A DNA stretch of 64,000 bases from Aquimarina algicola (GTDB lineage Bacteria; Bacteroidota; Bacteroidia; Flavobacteriales; Flavobacteriaceae). The stretch spans positions 372,001 to 436,000 of the forward strand of contig NZ_VFWZ01000003.1 in the NCBI RefSeq assembly GCF_006443095.1, given 5' to 3'. The notes beneath the pieces are model-generated. The model did no database searches. It was not told the origin of the DNA and saw nothing but the letters and a program-made list of their open reading frames with translations. How positions within the stretch are numbered: position 1 is the first letter of the stretch; every line of letters begins with the position of its first letter. The position numbers and the translations under genes were made by a program. Of the stretch, positions 18,667 through 27,991 are shown one piece after another.

Positions 18667-19467
18667 ATGGCAAACAATATCGAAGTAAAAGAGTTACTTG
18701 ATGCAGGTGTACACTTTGGACACCTTACAAGAAGATGGGATCCAAATATGGCTCCATACATCTATATGGAACGTAATGGTATCCATATCATCAATCTTTA
18801 TAAAACTGCTGCAAAAATAAATGAGGCTAGTGAAGCCCTAAAGAAAATAGCAGCATCCGGAAGAAAAATTCTATTCGTAGCTACCAAAAAACAAGCTAAA
18901 GAAATAGTAGCAGAAAAAGCAAGCAAAGCAAATCAGCCTTACATCACAGAAAGATGGCCAGGAGGAATGCTTACTAACTTTGTAACTATTCGTAAAGCGG
19001 TTAAGAAAATGGCTGCTATCGATAGAATGAAAAAAGACGGTACTTTTAACACATTATCTAAGAAAGAACGTTTACAGGTTGATCGTTTAAGAGCAAAATT
19101 AGAAAAGAACTTAGGTTCGATCTCTGACATGACTCGTCTACCTGGAGCATTATTTGTTGTAGATATTACTCGCGAACACATCGCAGTAAAAGAAGCTCAA
19201 AAATTAAACATTCCTATTTTTGCAATGGTAGATACCAACTCTGATCCAAGACAAGTTGATTATCTTATCCCTGCAAATGATGATGCTTCAAAATCAATCG
19301 ACAAAGTAATGACATACGTTTCAGATGCTATTATCGAAGGTTTAAGCGAAAGAAAAGCTGCCAAAGATGCTCCTAAAAAAGAAGCTCCAGCTCCAGCTCA
19401 AAAAGAAGCTCCAGCCCCAGCTCCTGTAGCAGTAGCAGAAGATACCGCAAAACAAGAAGAAGAATAA
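18667..19467 (+). CDS. rpsB: 30S ribosomal protein S2
   Basis: S2 motifs are clear: LLDAGVHFGHLTRRWDP at the start, KILFVATKKQAKEIV, ERWPGGMLTNF, and PIFAMVDTNSDP. The 266 residues are longer than the usual 240 because of a low-complexity tail of Ala, Pro, Lys and Glu after residue about 233 (PKKEAPAPAQKEAPAPAP). Such tails are common on S2 in this phylum. It is followed by tsf, the usual partner. Confidence 0.97.
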   Translation: MANNIEVKELLDAGVHFGHLTRRWDPNMAPYIYMERNGIHIINLYKTAAKINEASEALKKIAASGRKILFVATKKQAKEIVAEKASKANQPYITERWPGGMLTNFVTIRKAVKKMAAIDRMKKDGTFNTLSKKERLQVDRLRAKLEKNLGSISDMTRLPGALFVVDITREHIAVKEAQKLNIPIFAMVDTNSDPRQVDYLIPANDDASKSIDKVMTYVSDAIIEGLSERKAAKDAPKKEAPAPAQKEAPAPAPVAVAEDTAKQEEE

Positions 19468-19543
19468 ACAGATTGTTCATCACAATCTTTTATTTTAGGT
19501 TAAGTGAATACACACAAAGCTTAACATTAATATAAAACAGATG

Positions 19544-19596
19544 AGTCGTTTGGTTATTTACTTTTGCAGTATTTACACTAAACGACTTATTTTTTA
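19544..19596 (+). terminator. Terminator-like hairpin with embedded promoter between rpsB and tsf
   Basis: AGTCGTTT (19544-19551) pairs with AAACGACT (19580-19587), followed by a T-rich run. The loop contains TACTTTTG (19559-19566), which fits the -7 consensus. This would allow partial termination after rpsB and a separate start for tsf. Confidence 0.45.
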
Positions 19597-19629
19597 AAAC
19601 ACACACAATAAAATTAAATAGTTAACGAT

Positions 19630-20451
19630 ATGGCTAAGATTACCGCCGCAGAAGTAAATAAATTACGTAAAGCAACAGGTGCAGGAATGATGGATTGTAA
19701 AAAAGCACTTGTAGAAGCTGATGGAGATTTTGACAAAGCAATTGAAATCCTTAGAAAAAAAGGACAAAAGGTTGCAGCTAATAGAGCTGACAGAGAATCT
19801 ACTGAAGGCGCAGTTATTGCAAAAGTAAACAACACACAAAACAAAGGTGTAATTGTTTCTCTTAACTGCGAGACTGATTTTGTTGGTAAAAACGAAAGTT
19901 TTATTTCATTAGCTCACGAATTAGCAGAATTAGCATTAAGCGCTTCTTCAAAAGAAGACTTACTTGCTATGGATTTTAACGGAATTTCAGTACAAGAAAA
20001 ACTTACTGAACAAACTGGAGTAATCGGAGAAAAAATTGAAATCGGTGATTTCAGAGTTTTAGAAGCTCCATTCGTAGGTTCTTACATACATGCAGGTAAT
20101 AAGATAGGTGTATTAACTGGTCTTTCTGGTGGTGCAGATGGTGCAGATGTTGTTGCAAAAGATGTTGCAATGCAAGCAGCAGCGATGAATCCTGTAGCGC
20201 TAAACGAAGATGGTGTTGATCAAACTGTTATCGACAAAGAAATAGAAATCGCAAAAGATCAATTACGTCAAGAAGGAAAACCTGAAGAAATGTTAGACAA
20301 TATCGCAAAAGGTAAAATCAAGCGTTTCTTCAAAGACAACACTCTTGTAAATCAAGCTTTTATTAAAGACAACAAGAAAAGTGTTGCTGATTACGTAAAA
20401 ACATTAGGTGACGTATCTGTAGTTGCTTTTGAAAGAGTAGCTCTAGGATAA
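19630..20451 (+). CDS. tsf: Elongation factor Ts
   Basis: The N-terminal UBA-like region ITAAEVNKLRKATGAGMMDC is the EF-Ts signature. It is followed by KKALVEADGDFDKAIEILRKKG and the core motif SLNCETDFVGKNESF. At 273 residues it has the usual length, with the C-terminal VADYVKTLGDVSVVAFERVALG. It recycles EF-Tu-GDP. A strong terminator follows. Confidence 0.97.
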   Translation: MAKITAAEVNKLRKATGAGMMDCKKALVEADGDFDKAIEILRKKGQKVAANRADRESTEGAVIAKVNNTQNKGVIVSLNCETDFVGKNESFISLAHELAELALSASSKEDLLAMDFNGISVQEKLTEQTGVIGEKIEIGDFRVLEAPFVGSYIHAGNKIGVLTGLSGGADGADVVAKDVAMQAAAMNPVALNEDGVDQTVIDKEIEIAKDQLRQEGKPEEMLDNIAKGKIKRFFKDNTLVNQAFIKDNKKSVADYVKTLGDVSVVAFERVALG

Positions 20452-20508
20452 ATAAACCTAAATACAAATACTACTACTTTTGAAAAGTAGTTAGGCATAA
20501 AACAACAA

Positions 20509-20537
20509 AACCGCTCTTTAACAAGAGCGGTTTTTTT
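20509..20537 (+). terminator. Terminator of tsf
   Basis: A 10-bp GC-rich stem (20509-20518 with 20523-20532, core CCGCTC/GAGCGG) is followed by a run of T. Confidence 0.9.
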
Positions 20538-20582
20538 CTTCAGCATTTTCAAAATATCTTTTTCATAAACTCTTGACATTAT

Positions 20583-20610
20583 ACAAGTTTTGATGATCAT
20601 CAAAACTTGT
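20583..20610. repeat. 28-bp perfect palindrome
   Basis: The two 14-nt halves, 20583-20596 and 20597-20610 (acaagttttgatga and its complement), are exactly complementary with no spacer. No T-run follows, so a terminator is unlikely. A protein binding site is more plausible. Confidence 0.6.
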
Positions 20611-20892
20611 CCCCCAAAATAAAAGGTTAACTCCCCAATCAACCTTAACTATACAAACATCAAATGTTTACATAAACAAAATGCCAAACTTATACTCCAA
20701 AAATATTTTTCTCTCTCAACATCTTTTTTGTTTTCCACAAGGCAAACGTATAACATAATTCTACACAAACCAATACCCTTTGCAGGGGAAAAACACCCTT
20801 TTTTTCTAAAAAAGGCAAACTTTAACATTTACCTATATCATAACAGAATCATGTTTGTTTTTTTTAAGTATTTCGTAAATTAAGAATATCAT

Positions 20893-20900
20893 TATATTTG
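20893..20900 (+). promoter_or_regulatory. pyrH -7 promoter element
   Basis: TATATTTG matches TAnnTTTG and lies 20 bp before the pyrH ATG at 20921. No good TTTG -33 box is visible at the expected spacing. Confidence 0.6.
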
Positions 20901-20920
20901 CACCACAGTTAAACCTAGCA

Positions 20921-21628
20921 ATGAAATACAAAAGAATACTACTTAAATTGTCCGGTGAAGCCTTAATGGGTGAACGCCAATACGGAATCGATCCAAAAAG
21001 ACTAGCAGAATATGCCAATGAGATAAAGCAAATAACAGATAAGGGCGTACAAGTTGCTATTGTGATAGGTGGAGGAAATATTTTTAGAGGAGTTGCCGGA
21101 GCAAGCAAAGGTATGGACAGAGTTCAAGCAGACCATATGGGAATGCTCGCTACGGTAATTAATGGATTGGCTCTACAAAGTGCATTAGAAGATGCCGAGA
21201 TACCGACAAGACTTCAATCTGCAGTAAAAATTAATGAAGTTGCAGAACCTTTTATCCGTAGAAGAGCAATGCGCCACTTAGAAAAAGGAAGAGTTGTTAT
21301 TTTTGGAGGCGGAACAGGTAATCCATATTTTACTACAGACTCTGCCGCAGTATTAAGAGCAATAGAAATTAATGCCGATGTAATTTTAAAAGGAACTCGA
21401 GTAGATGGAATATACACTTCTGATCCCGAAAAAAATGCTGATGCTACAAAGTTTGATTTTATATCATTTGATGATGTTTTAAGAAAAGGATTAAAAGTAA
21501 TGGATACTACTGCTTTTACTTTAAGTCAAGAAAATGAGCTACCAATCATCGTATTTGACATGAATAAAACCGGGAACTTATTCAAAGTAGTTTCTGGAGA
21601 AACTATAGGAACACACGTTAATCTTTAA
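20921..21628 (+). CDS. pyrH: UMP kinase
   Basis: The 235-residue amino-acid-kinase fold protein begins [15 protein letters not shown]. It has the nucleotide-binding GGGNIFRG near residue 52, [15 protein letters not shown], and the [15 protein letters not shown] loop near residue 128. It phosphorylates UMP to UDP in pyrimidine synthesis. pyrH followed by frr is a common order, with 75 bp between the genes here. Confidence 0.97.
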   Translation: MKYKRILLKLSGEALMGERQYGIDPKRLAEYANEIKQITDKGVQVAIVIGGGNIFRGVAGASKGMDRVQADHMGMLATVINGLALQSALEDAEIPTRLQSAVKINEVAEPFIRRRAMRHLEKGRVVIFGGGTGNPYFTTDSAAVLRAIEINADVILKGTRVDGIYTSDPEKNADATKFDFISFDDVLRKGLKVMDTTAFTLSQENELPIIVFDMNKTGNLFKVVSGETIGTHVNL

Positions 21629-21703
21629 GCAAAATGAGCTCATCTGAAATAGCACGATCAGACAAAGCTTTTGTATGATAAGTCAAAAGAAAAGAATAAT
21701 AAA

Positions 21704-22267
21704 ATGAACGAAGAAATAGATTTTATTATAGATTCTACAAAAGAATCTATGCAGGCTACAATCACTCATTTAGAAAAAAAACTACTTAACATTAGAGCAG
21801 GAAAAGCTTCTCCTGCAATGCTAGGTGGAGTTATGGTCGAATATTACGGATCTCCTACCCCTCTTAATCAAGTTGGTAATGTGAGTACGCCAGATGCAAG
21901 AACCATAACCATTCAACCTTTTGAAAAATCAATCATTCAAGAAATCGAAAAAGGAATTCTTGCTGCCAACCTAGGCTTCAACCCAATGAACAATGGAGAA
22001 AGTGTGATCATAAATGTACCACCTCTTACTGAAGAACGCCGTAGAGATCTTGTAAAACAAGCAAAAGCAGAAGCAGAAGATTCTAAAGTTGGGGTTCGCA
22101 ATGATCGTAAAAATGCAAATAACGAAATTAAGAAGCTAGAAAAAGAGGGACTCTCTGAAGATATGGCAAAAAACACAGAAGTAGACATACAAGAGCTTAC
22201 CGATACATTCATCAAAAAAATCGACGAAATGTTAAATGTGAAAGAAAAAGAAATTATGACTGTTTAA
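21704..22267 (+). CDS. frr: Ribosome recycling factor
   Basis: At 187 residues from the ATG at 21704 it has the normal family length. Motifs are NIRAGKASPAMLGGV near the N-terminus, TIQPFEKS, PPLTEERRRDLVKQAK, and KNANNEIKKLEKEG. With EF-G it splits post-termination ribosomes. An in-frame TTG 11 codons upstream would add residues outside the family alignment and was rejected as the start. Confidence 0.96.
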   Translation: MNEEIDFIIDSTKESMQATITHLEKKLLNIRAGKASPAMLGGVMVEYYGSPTPLNQVGNVSTPDARTITIQPFEKSIIQEIEKGILAANLGFNPMNNGESVIINVPPLTEERRRDLVKQAKAEAEDSKVGVRNDRKNANNEIKKLEKEGLSEDMAKNTEVDIQELTDTFIKKIDEMLNVKEKEIMTV

Positions 22268-22295
22268 CATTTCTTAATGTACGTTAATTATACCT

Positions 22296-22326
22296 AAAGC
22301 GTTTTCTTATTGGAAACGCTTTTTTG
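22296..22326 (+). terminator. Terminator of pyrH-frr
   Basis: AAAGCGTTT (22296-22304) pairs with AAACGCTTT (22314-22322), followed by T. The -7 element of the next gene follows at once. Confidence 0.85.
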
Positions 22327-22334
22327 TATCTTCG
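22327..22334 (+). promoter_or_regulatory. -7 promoter element of the DUF5686 gene
   Basis: TATCTTCG matches the TAnnTTCG variant and lies 23 bp before the ATG at 22357, directly after the frr terminator. Confidence 0.5.
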
Positions 22335-22356
22335 CCTTTTGAACTCATTCGGCATA

Positions 22357-24801
22357 ATGCAGAGCAGGCTTTTTTGTTTACTATTTTTCACACATTTTGT
22401 TTTACTGTCTCAAGTTAATCTAGAAGGTATTGTAGTAGACAAAACCACCGATGAGCCATTATCCTTTGCTACCATTAAAACAAACACAGGTTCCTATGCA
22501 TTGACATCTGTGAAAGGAACTTTTGCCATCAGATGCAAAAGCCACCCCGTCAACCTAACCATTAGTTATTTGGGATACCAGACTCAAATAATCGAACTCA
22601 CTGAGAAAGATTCAAAAAATATAAAAATTGAACTTCAGCCCAAAGAAGAACCTTTGGATATCATAAAAGTAAATTCTGTCAACAACAATCTTGCCTCCAG
22701 GATTATTAAGGAAGCTATTCGAAAAAAGAAGCTCAATAATCCTCAAAAAGTATTAAATAGTTACAGTTATAAAAGTTACAATAAGTTAAAAATCACCGAA
22801 GACAATCAAGCCCGGCTCAATACTATAGACACCTCTAATGTAGAGATGAAACGCTTAATCAACGATGCGCATTCTTTTTTATCAGAAAAAATAAGTTTTC
22901 ATCAGTTTAAGAAAAATACCGAAGAAAAAGAGACAATATTGGCGACTAGAATGACTGGTTTTGAAGAACCTATATACAATGTATTGGGCATCAAAATACA
23001 ATCAAATTCTTTGTATGAAGAAGAATACACCATTTTCAACAATAAATATATTAGCCCTCTTTCTAATCGTGCATTGCGTAATTACTATTATAAGATTTTA
23101 GATACTACTCAAACCAAAACACCTGCATTTGTAATACTTTTTCAACCTCGAAAATCTAAAAGTTTTGCTGGATTAGAAGGCGTTCTGCATGTAGACATAA
23201 AAACATTAGCAATACAAAAAGCAATTATTGAGTTACGAGGAGAACTTAATGTAATGGCAAAACATGACTTCAAATATTTTTCTGAAGCAAAAAATTGGTT
23301 TCCGATAAGTCAAGAAATTAGCATTAGACCCGGTAATGGAAGACAAAAAATAAGCTTATTTGGAGGACAAATCTCAGTAGGCAGGTTAGCAAATGACCAA
23401 AAGAGTTTTTCTGGCAATAATGATTTCTTAATATCTAAAACAGATTTACTGGACATAGAACTGAATACAGATATTATTGCAAAATCCAAACAAGCTTCTA
23501 TAAAGATTGACCCCTCTGCAACTAGCCGCCCGGAAAGCTATTGGCAACAATACAGAACCAGTTCTATTACACAAAAAGACTTAAATTCTTTTCAAGTTGT
23601 TGATAGCATTGTAAACGCTCAAAAGATTGAACGTAAAATTAATGTTATACAAGGATTCAACTCTGGGTATTACCCTGTAAGCTTTTTTGATTTTGATTTA
23701 ACTTACCCTATAAAATTTAATAATTTTGAAGGACTCCGTTTAGGAATTGGTGGTCAAACAAACAGCAAATTTTCTAGTCGTTTCAGGCTTCAAGGATACT
23801 TTGCTTATGGTTTTAGGGACAAAGAGTCTAAATATGGTTTTGGGGGAGGTGTTCTATTAAACAAAAATTCTAATTCGTGGTTAAATGTAAACTACACAGA
23901 TGACATAAAAGAAGTAGGTAGTTTTCTTTATCTAACGGATAGAAGAGTATATTCATTATTTGAACCACGTCTTGTAAACATTGATTTTTATTACAAACAC
24001 AGGACATGGAGCACGAGTTTACAAAAACAAATATTCCCAAAATTACTCTCAGAAACTCAATTATCGATAAGCAATATTACACAAACAGATAGCTATCTTT
24101 TTAGTAATGACAATGAACTATTTTCTGCTTATAAAACTGCAGAAGCTACTCTTGCATTACGCTGGAGCCCGTTCAGCAAATTCTTAAAAACTCCAAACAA
24201 TTATAAAGAAATTACTGATGGGTATCCAAAAATAACCGCACAATACACTCAAAGTTTTAAAGGAGTTTTAGGTAGTGATTTTACCTACAGCAAAATCGGC
24301 TTGAAAGCAGAATACATTGTTAATCGGATTAATCAATCCAGAACTAGTTTTCTGTTTGAAGCAGATATTGCATCCGGTGACGTACCCTTAACACATTTAT
24401 ATCATGCATATCCCAATGCACCAACAGAAGAAAAAGTTTTTCAAAGATTCTCTGTCGCAGGAAGAAGAACATTTGAAACTATGTTTTTTGGTGAGTTTTT
24501 TAGTGATAAATTAGCTACACTACAAGTAAAACATACTATCCCCCCTATTAGAATAGCCAATTGGCTGAAACCAGAACTGGTACTCATCACAAGATATGCA
24601 ATAGGGGATGTAGATGATTTAGAAAGTCATCAAAATGTCGAGTTTTCTTCATTAAATCAAGGGTTTCAAGAATCAGGATTTGAAATCAATAAATTATTTG
24701 CCGGTTTCGGTCTTAGTTTTGCTTATAGATATGGAGCATACCACTTGCCGAGAATTGAAGATAACATTTCTTTTAAGTTCACTTTTTACCTCAAATTATA
24801 A
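22357..24801 (+). CDS. DUF5686 outer-membrane protein with carboxypeptidase-like domain
   Basis: From ATG 22357 the 814-residue protein starts with a hydrophobic signal peptide (LFCLLFFTHFVLLSQ). A carboxypeptidase-D regulatory-like beta sandwich follows: VNLEGIVVDKTTDEPLSFAT, SVKGTFAI, and LTISYLGYQT. The rest is the DUF5686 region, beta-rich with many aromatic strands toward the end, and ends in ISFKFTFYLKL, typical of an outer-membrane barrel. Function is unknown. An upstream in-frame TTG (22324) was rejected because it overlaps the terminator and the -7 element. Confidence 0.85.
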   Translation: MQSRLFCLLFFTHFVLLSQVNLEGIVVDKTTDEPLSFATIKTNTGSYALTSVKGTFAIRCKSHPVNLTISYLGYQTQIIELTEKDSKNIKIELQPKEEPLDIIKVNSVNNNLASRIIKEAIRKKKLNNPQKVLNSYSYKSYNKLKITEDNQARLNTIDTSNVEMKRLINDAHSFLSEKISFHQFKKNTEEKETILATRMTGFEEPIYNVLGIKIQSNSLYEEEYTIFNNKYISPLSNRALRNYYYKILDTTQTKTPAFVILFQPRKSKSFAGLEGVLHVDIKTLAIQKAIIELRGELNVMAKHDFKYFSEAKNWFPISQEISIRPGNGRQKISLFGGQISVGRLANDQKSFSGNNDFLISKTDLLDIELNTDIIAKSKQASIKIDPSATSRPESYWQQYRTSSITQKDLNSFQVVDSIVNAQKIERKINVIQGFNSGYYPVSFFDFDLTYPIKFNNFEGLRLGIGGQTNSKFSSRFRLQGYFAYGFRDKESKYGFGGGVLLNKNSNSWLNVNYTDDIKEVGSFLYLTDRRVYSLFEPRLVNIDFYYKHRTWSTSLQKQIFPKLLSETQLSISNITQTDSYLFSNDNELFSAYKTAEATLALRWSPFSKFLKTPNNYKEITDGYPKITAQYTQSFKGVLGSDFTYSKIGLKAEYIVNRINQSRTSFLFEADIASGDVPLTHLYHAYPNAPTEEKVFQRFSVAGRRTFETMFFGEFFSDKLATLQVKHTIPPIRIANWLKPELVLITRYAIGDVDDLESHQNVEFSSLNQGFQESGFEINKLFAGFGLSFAYRYGAYHLPRIEDNISFKFTFYLKL

Positions 24802-24861
24802 GAATTTTGAACTTGATCATTTTCTTTATAAAAATTCATAAATAATAACCTATCAAATCCT

Positions 24862-24869
24862 TACATTTG
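24862..24869 (+). promoter_or_regulatory. -7 promoter element of the MMPL exporter gene
   Basis: TACATTTG matches TAnnTTTG and lies 17 bp before the ATG at 24887. The -33 region is not convincing. Confidence 0.5.
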
Positions 24870-24886
24870 CAGCAGTAAAACACAGG

Positions 24887-27295
24887 ATGACAAAATTATT
24901 TAGTTTCGGGTTTTGGAATTCATTGGCTGGAGTTATTTTACGTAATAGAGCCATTATATTCTTAATAATAATAGGGATTACCGTTTTTTTAGGTTTTCAA
25001 TGGAAGAACATGAAGTTATCATACACAGAAGCGAACCTTCTTCCTGATGACCATGAAGTTAATATACAATACCAAAAATTCCTTGACAAATTTGGAGAAG
25101 AAGGCAACCTTATAGTAATGGCTATAAAAGACAGTTCTCTTTTTACTCCCAAAAAATTAAAAGCTTGGAACGATTTTAACAATTCATTCAAATCGTACAA
25201 AGAAATTGATTTAGTTGTATCTCTTGCAGATATCAAAAAACTAAAAAAAGAAGATAACCCTCAACGATTTGAGCTTGTTCCTTTTATAAAAGACAGCACA
25301 AACTATACTGACCAACAAGTTGCAGAATATAAAGATGAATTATTTAATAAACTTCCATTTTACGAGGGATTAATCTACAGTAAAAATTCTAATACGATAC
25401 AATCAATTCTTTATCTAAAGAAAGATATCGTCAATACATCGCTAAGAAAAAAGTTTATTGAAAACACCTTACAACCTTCTGTAATTGCTTTTGAGAATGA
25501 GTATGATGTCGATATTAAGGTTTCTGGTATGCCTTATATCAGAACACTTAACTCTCAAAACATAATGGACGAAATTCTGGTTTTTATACTAGCAGCACTT
25601 TTAGTAACGTCACTTATTTTCTTTTTCTTTTTTAGATCATTTAGAGCAACTTTTATCTCTATGACGGCAGTTATCATAGGAGTTATGTGGGCTTTTGGGA
25701 TTTTAGGACTATTAGAATATGAGATCACAGTGCTTACAGCTATTATTCCTCCTCTGGTTATTGTAATAGGAATTCCTAATTGTATCTTTTTAATTAATAA
25801 GTATCAACAAGAAATAAAAAAACACGGTAACAAGGCAAAGTCTTTACAGCGTGTCATCACAAAAGTAGGTAACGCCACTTTGATGACAAATGTTACCACT
25901 GCATCTGGATTTGCCACATTCGCGCTTACAGAAAGTAAGTTGTTAAAAGAATTTGGGATCGTTGCTTCAATAAATATAGTAGCTCTTTTTGTACTATGTT
26001 TATTGGTTATAACAATTATATATAGTTATATGCCCCAGCCACAAGAAAGGCACCTAAAACATCTTGGGAAACGCTGGATAGAAAGGCTGGTAGATTGGAT
26101 GGAAAATATGGTAAAAAACAGGCGTATTACCATATATTTCTCTTCTGTAATTATATTGATGACCAGTATTATTGGTATTTATATGATTAAAGTTTCGGGC
26201 AGTTTATTAGAAGATATGCCCAAAGAAGCTGGTTTTTACAAGGATATCGAATTTTTTGAAAATGAATTTGATGGCATCATGCCTCTAGAAATCTTGATTG
26301 ACACAAAACGTAAACAAGGCGTATTAAAACTCCCAACAATAAAACGCATAGAAAAACTACAAGAATTACTAGAAGAAACTCCTGAGTTATCCAAACCAAT
26401 CTCTATAGTCAACCTTGTAAAATACTCTAAGCAAGCTTTTTATAACGGAAATCCAAAATATTACCAAATTCCTACTAGCCAAGAACGTAATTTTATTTTA
26501 CCATATGCAAAAAGCTTTGAATCACAAGGAGGAGTAATGCAAAGTTATGTTGATTCTACAGGACAGTATGCTAGAATCACTACTTTTATGAAAGATGTAG
26601 GAACTGAAGAAATGGAGCGTATTGAGAAAACTTTAGCTCCAAAACTAGAAAAGATATTTCCTAGTGATAGATACGAAGTATCATTTACAGGAAAAGCCCT
26701 CATCTTTCAAAAAGGGACAAAGTATCTCGTATGGAATCTTACCTTTTCACTTGGTCTGGCTGTAGTACTCATTGCACTTTTTATGGCTTGGATGTTTAGA
26801 TCATTCAAAATGATTATAATCTCTTTGATCCCAAATTTACTCCCTTTACTTATGACGGCAGGATTAATGGGCTTTCTTGGCGTCCCTATAAAACCTTCTA
26901 CTATACTCGTTTTTAGTATTGCCTTTGGTATTTCGGTAGATGATACGATACATTTTCTAGCCAAATATCGACAAGAATTAAAATCAAACCATTGGAGAAT
27001 TCGAAAATCTGTATTTGCCTCTCTCAGAGAAACAGGAGTAAGCATGTTTTATACCTCTACAGTATTGTTTTTTGGGTTTTCTGTATTTATGATTTCAAGT
27101 TTTGGAGGCACAAAAGCACTTGGTGGGCTGGTATCTACCACCTTACTATTTGCAATGCTGGCAAACTTACTATTATTACCTTCTTTATTACTTTCATTAG
27201 AAAGAAGTATTGCTAACAAAAAGACATTAAAAGAGCCTAAACTAAAGATCATTCCTAACGACGAAGACCTTGAAGAGAAAAAGGAACAAGAATAA
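24887..27295 (+). CDS. MMPL/RND-family exporter
   Basis: The 802-residue protein has the duplicated RND layout. TM1 is at about residues 18-38, followed by a large periplasmic domain and a bundle of five or six membrane segments (about 225-370). TM7 is near 415, then a second periplasmic domain and a second bundle (about 615-780). Motifs include PPLVIVIGIPNCIFLIN and, in the second half, FGISVDDTIHFLAKYR, typical of MMPL/SSD transporters. Acidic residues in these segments probably carry protons. Substrates of this subgroup are lipids or hydrophobic compounds; the one here is unknown. It ends with an acidic cytosolic tail. Confidence 0.9.
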   Translation: MTKLFSFGFWNSLAGVILRNRAIIFLIIIGITVFLGFQWKNMKLSYTEANLLPDDHEVNIQYQKFLDKFGEEGNLIVMAIKDSSLFTPKKLKAWNDFNNSFKSYKEIDLVVSLADIKKLKKEDNPQRFELVPFIKDSTNYTDQQVAEYKDELFNKLPFYEGLIYSKNSNTIQSILYLKKDIVNTSLRKKFIENTLQPSVIAFENEYDVDIKVSGMPYIRTLNSQNIMDEILVFILAALLVTSLIFFFFFRSFRATFISMTAVIIGVMWAFGILGLLEYEITVLTAIIPPLVIVIGIPNCIFLINKYQQEIKKHGNKAKSLQRVITKVGNATLMTNVTTASGFATFALTESKLLKEFGIVASINIVALFVLCLLVITIIYSYMPQPQERHLKHLGKRWIERLVDWMENMVKNRRITIYFSSVIILMTSIIGIYMIKVSGSLLEDMPKEAGFYKDIEFFENEFDGIMPLEILIDTKRKQGVLKLPTIKRIEKLQELLEETPELSKPISIVNLVKYSKQAFYNGNPKYYQIPTSQERNFILPYAKSFESQGGVMQSYVDSTGQYARITTFMKDVGTEEMERIEKTLAPKLEKIFPSDRYEVSFTGKALIFQKGTKYLVWNLTFSLGLAVVLIALFMAWMFRSFKMIIISLIPNLLPLLMTAGLMGFLGVPIKPSTILVFSIAFGISVDDTIHFLAKYRQELKSNHWRIRKSVFASLRETGVSMFYTSTVLFFGFSVFMISSFGGTKALGGLVSTTLLFAMLANLLLLPSLLLSLERSIANKKTLKEPKLKIIPNDEDLEEKKEQE

Positions 27296-27344
27296 CATAT
27301 CTATTCTATCTCTCTTTTCTTTAATAACTCTACCCTTTATATTA

Positions 27345-27402
27345 AAACAAAAAAAGCCCCGCAAGAAGCGGGACTTGATAAGATAGATACCCCAAATCTA
27401 TC
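27345..27402 (-). ncRNA. Orphan terminated structure on minus strand
   Basis: On the minus strand a hairpin formed by 27396-27402 and 27382-27388 is followed by a GC-rich stem (27368-27372 with 27358-27362) and then a T-run (complement of 27347-27355). That is a complete rho-independent terminator, but no minus-strand protein gene lies upstream. It may be the 3' end of a small RNA. A 22-codon frame also crosses it. Confidence 0.35.
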
Positions 27403-27797
27403 CATGAACTAAACTTAACGTAAACACAATCGTCATAATTGCAATTACAATATATACCCGTTGTTTGTAATATAAAACACCTCTTGGGGGGGGAAAATCC
27501 CCTATTTATAAAAAAAGTCAATATTTAACATAAAATTAAGATCTAAAAACAACACAAAACACTGTTTTACAGATATTTAAACAAAATAAATTCTTCTCAA
27601 GAAAGTAAAAAAAAAGGAATTTTTAAGGGTAAAATAGCTCGAATTATGGTTTTTTTATAGAATCACTACTGCAAAAAGACGTCAAATTTTATTTTTTGCA
27701 CTAAAAAACCTTTACAAAAGTGTTGCAATACTTCTTATTTTTTATGCTATTTACTTATTTGAATTCATAACATCATGATTCTGTCAGATTAAAAAAT

Positions 27798-27805
27798 TAT
27801 ATTTG
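27798..27805 (+). promoter_or_regulatory. -7 promoter element upstream of asnS
   Basis: TATATTTG fits TAnnTTTG. It lies 186 bp before the asnS ATG, so a long leader would result. Confidence 0.4.
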
Positions 27806-27991
27806 CTCCTCTTATTTTTTACTTATCAAAATCTATTTCCTTTCAGAAGGAAAAAGTGTACATAAGAAAAGAATAAGATTTGATATCATTAAAGATAAAA
27901 TCAAGAAGTTGTATCGTAGATAATTTCTCAAAAAACCTAAAATGGAATAAACTTTTTATAATTATCCATTAAGAATAATAATTTTTGACAT

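Larger units (their letters stand above)
20452..20920. other. Long intergenic region tsf-pyrH
   Basis: No gene is seen in 469 bp. It holds the tsf terminator, a short hairpin at 20473-20491, a 28-bp perfect palindrome, a G/C-tract element at 20785-20829 shared with the region before asnS, and the pyrH -7 element. Confidence 0.7.
27296..27991. other. Long intergenic region before asnS
   Basis: No protein gene is supported in 696 bp. It contains a minus-strand terminator with a second hairpin (27345-27402), an eight-G run with a CCCC partner (27486-27502), and a TATATTTG -7 element at 27798-27805. That element would give asnS a leader of about 180 nt. Confidence 0.6.

Noticed and set aside
21671..21703. 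Upstream TTG start for frr
   Set aside because: The added 11 residues lie outside the family alignment; the ATG at 21704 gives the normal length.
27486..27493. Run of eight G as a possible phase-variable tract
   Set aside because: It is not within or close to a coding frame or promoter spacer. It fits better as part of the G/C element shared with the pyrH region.
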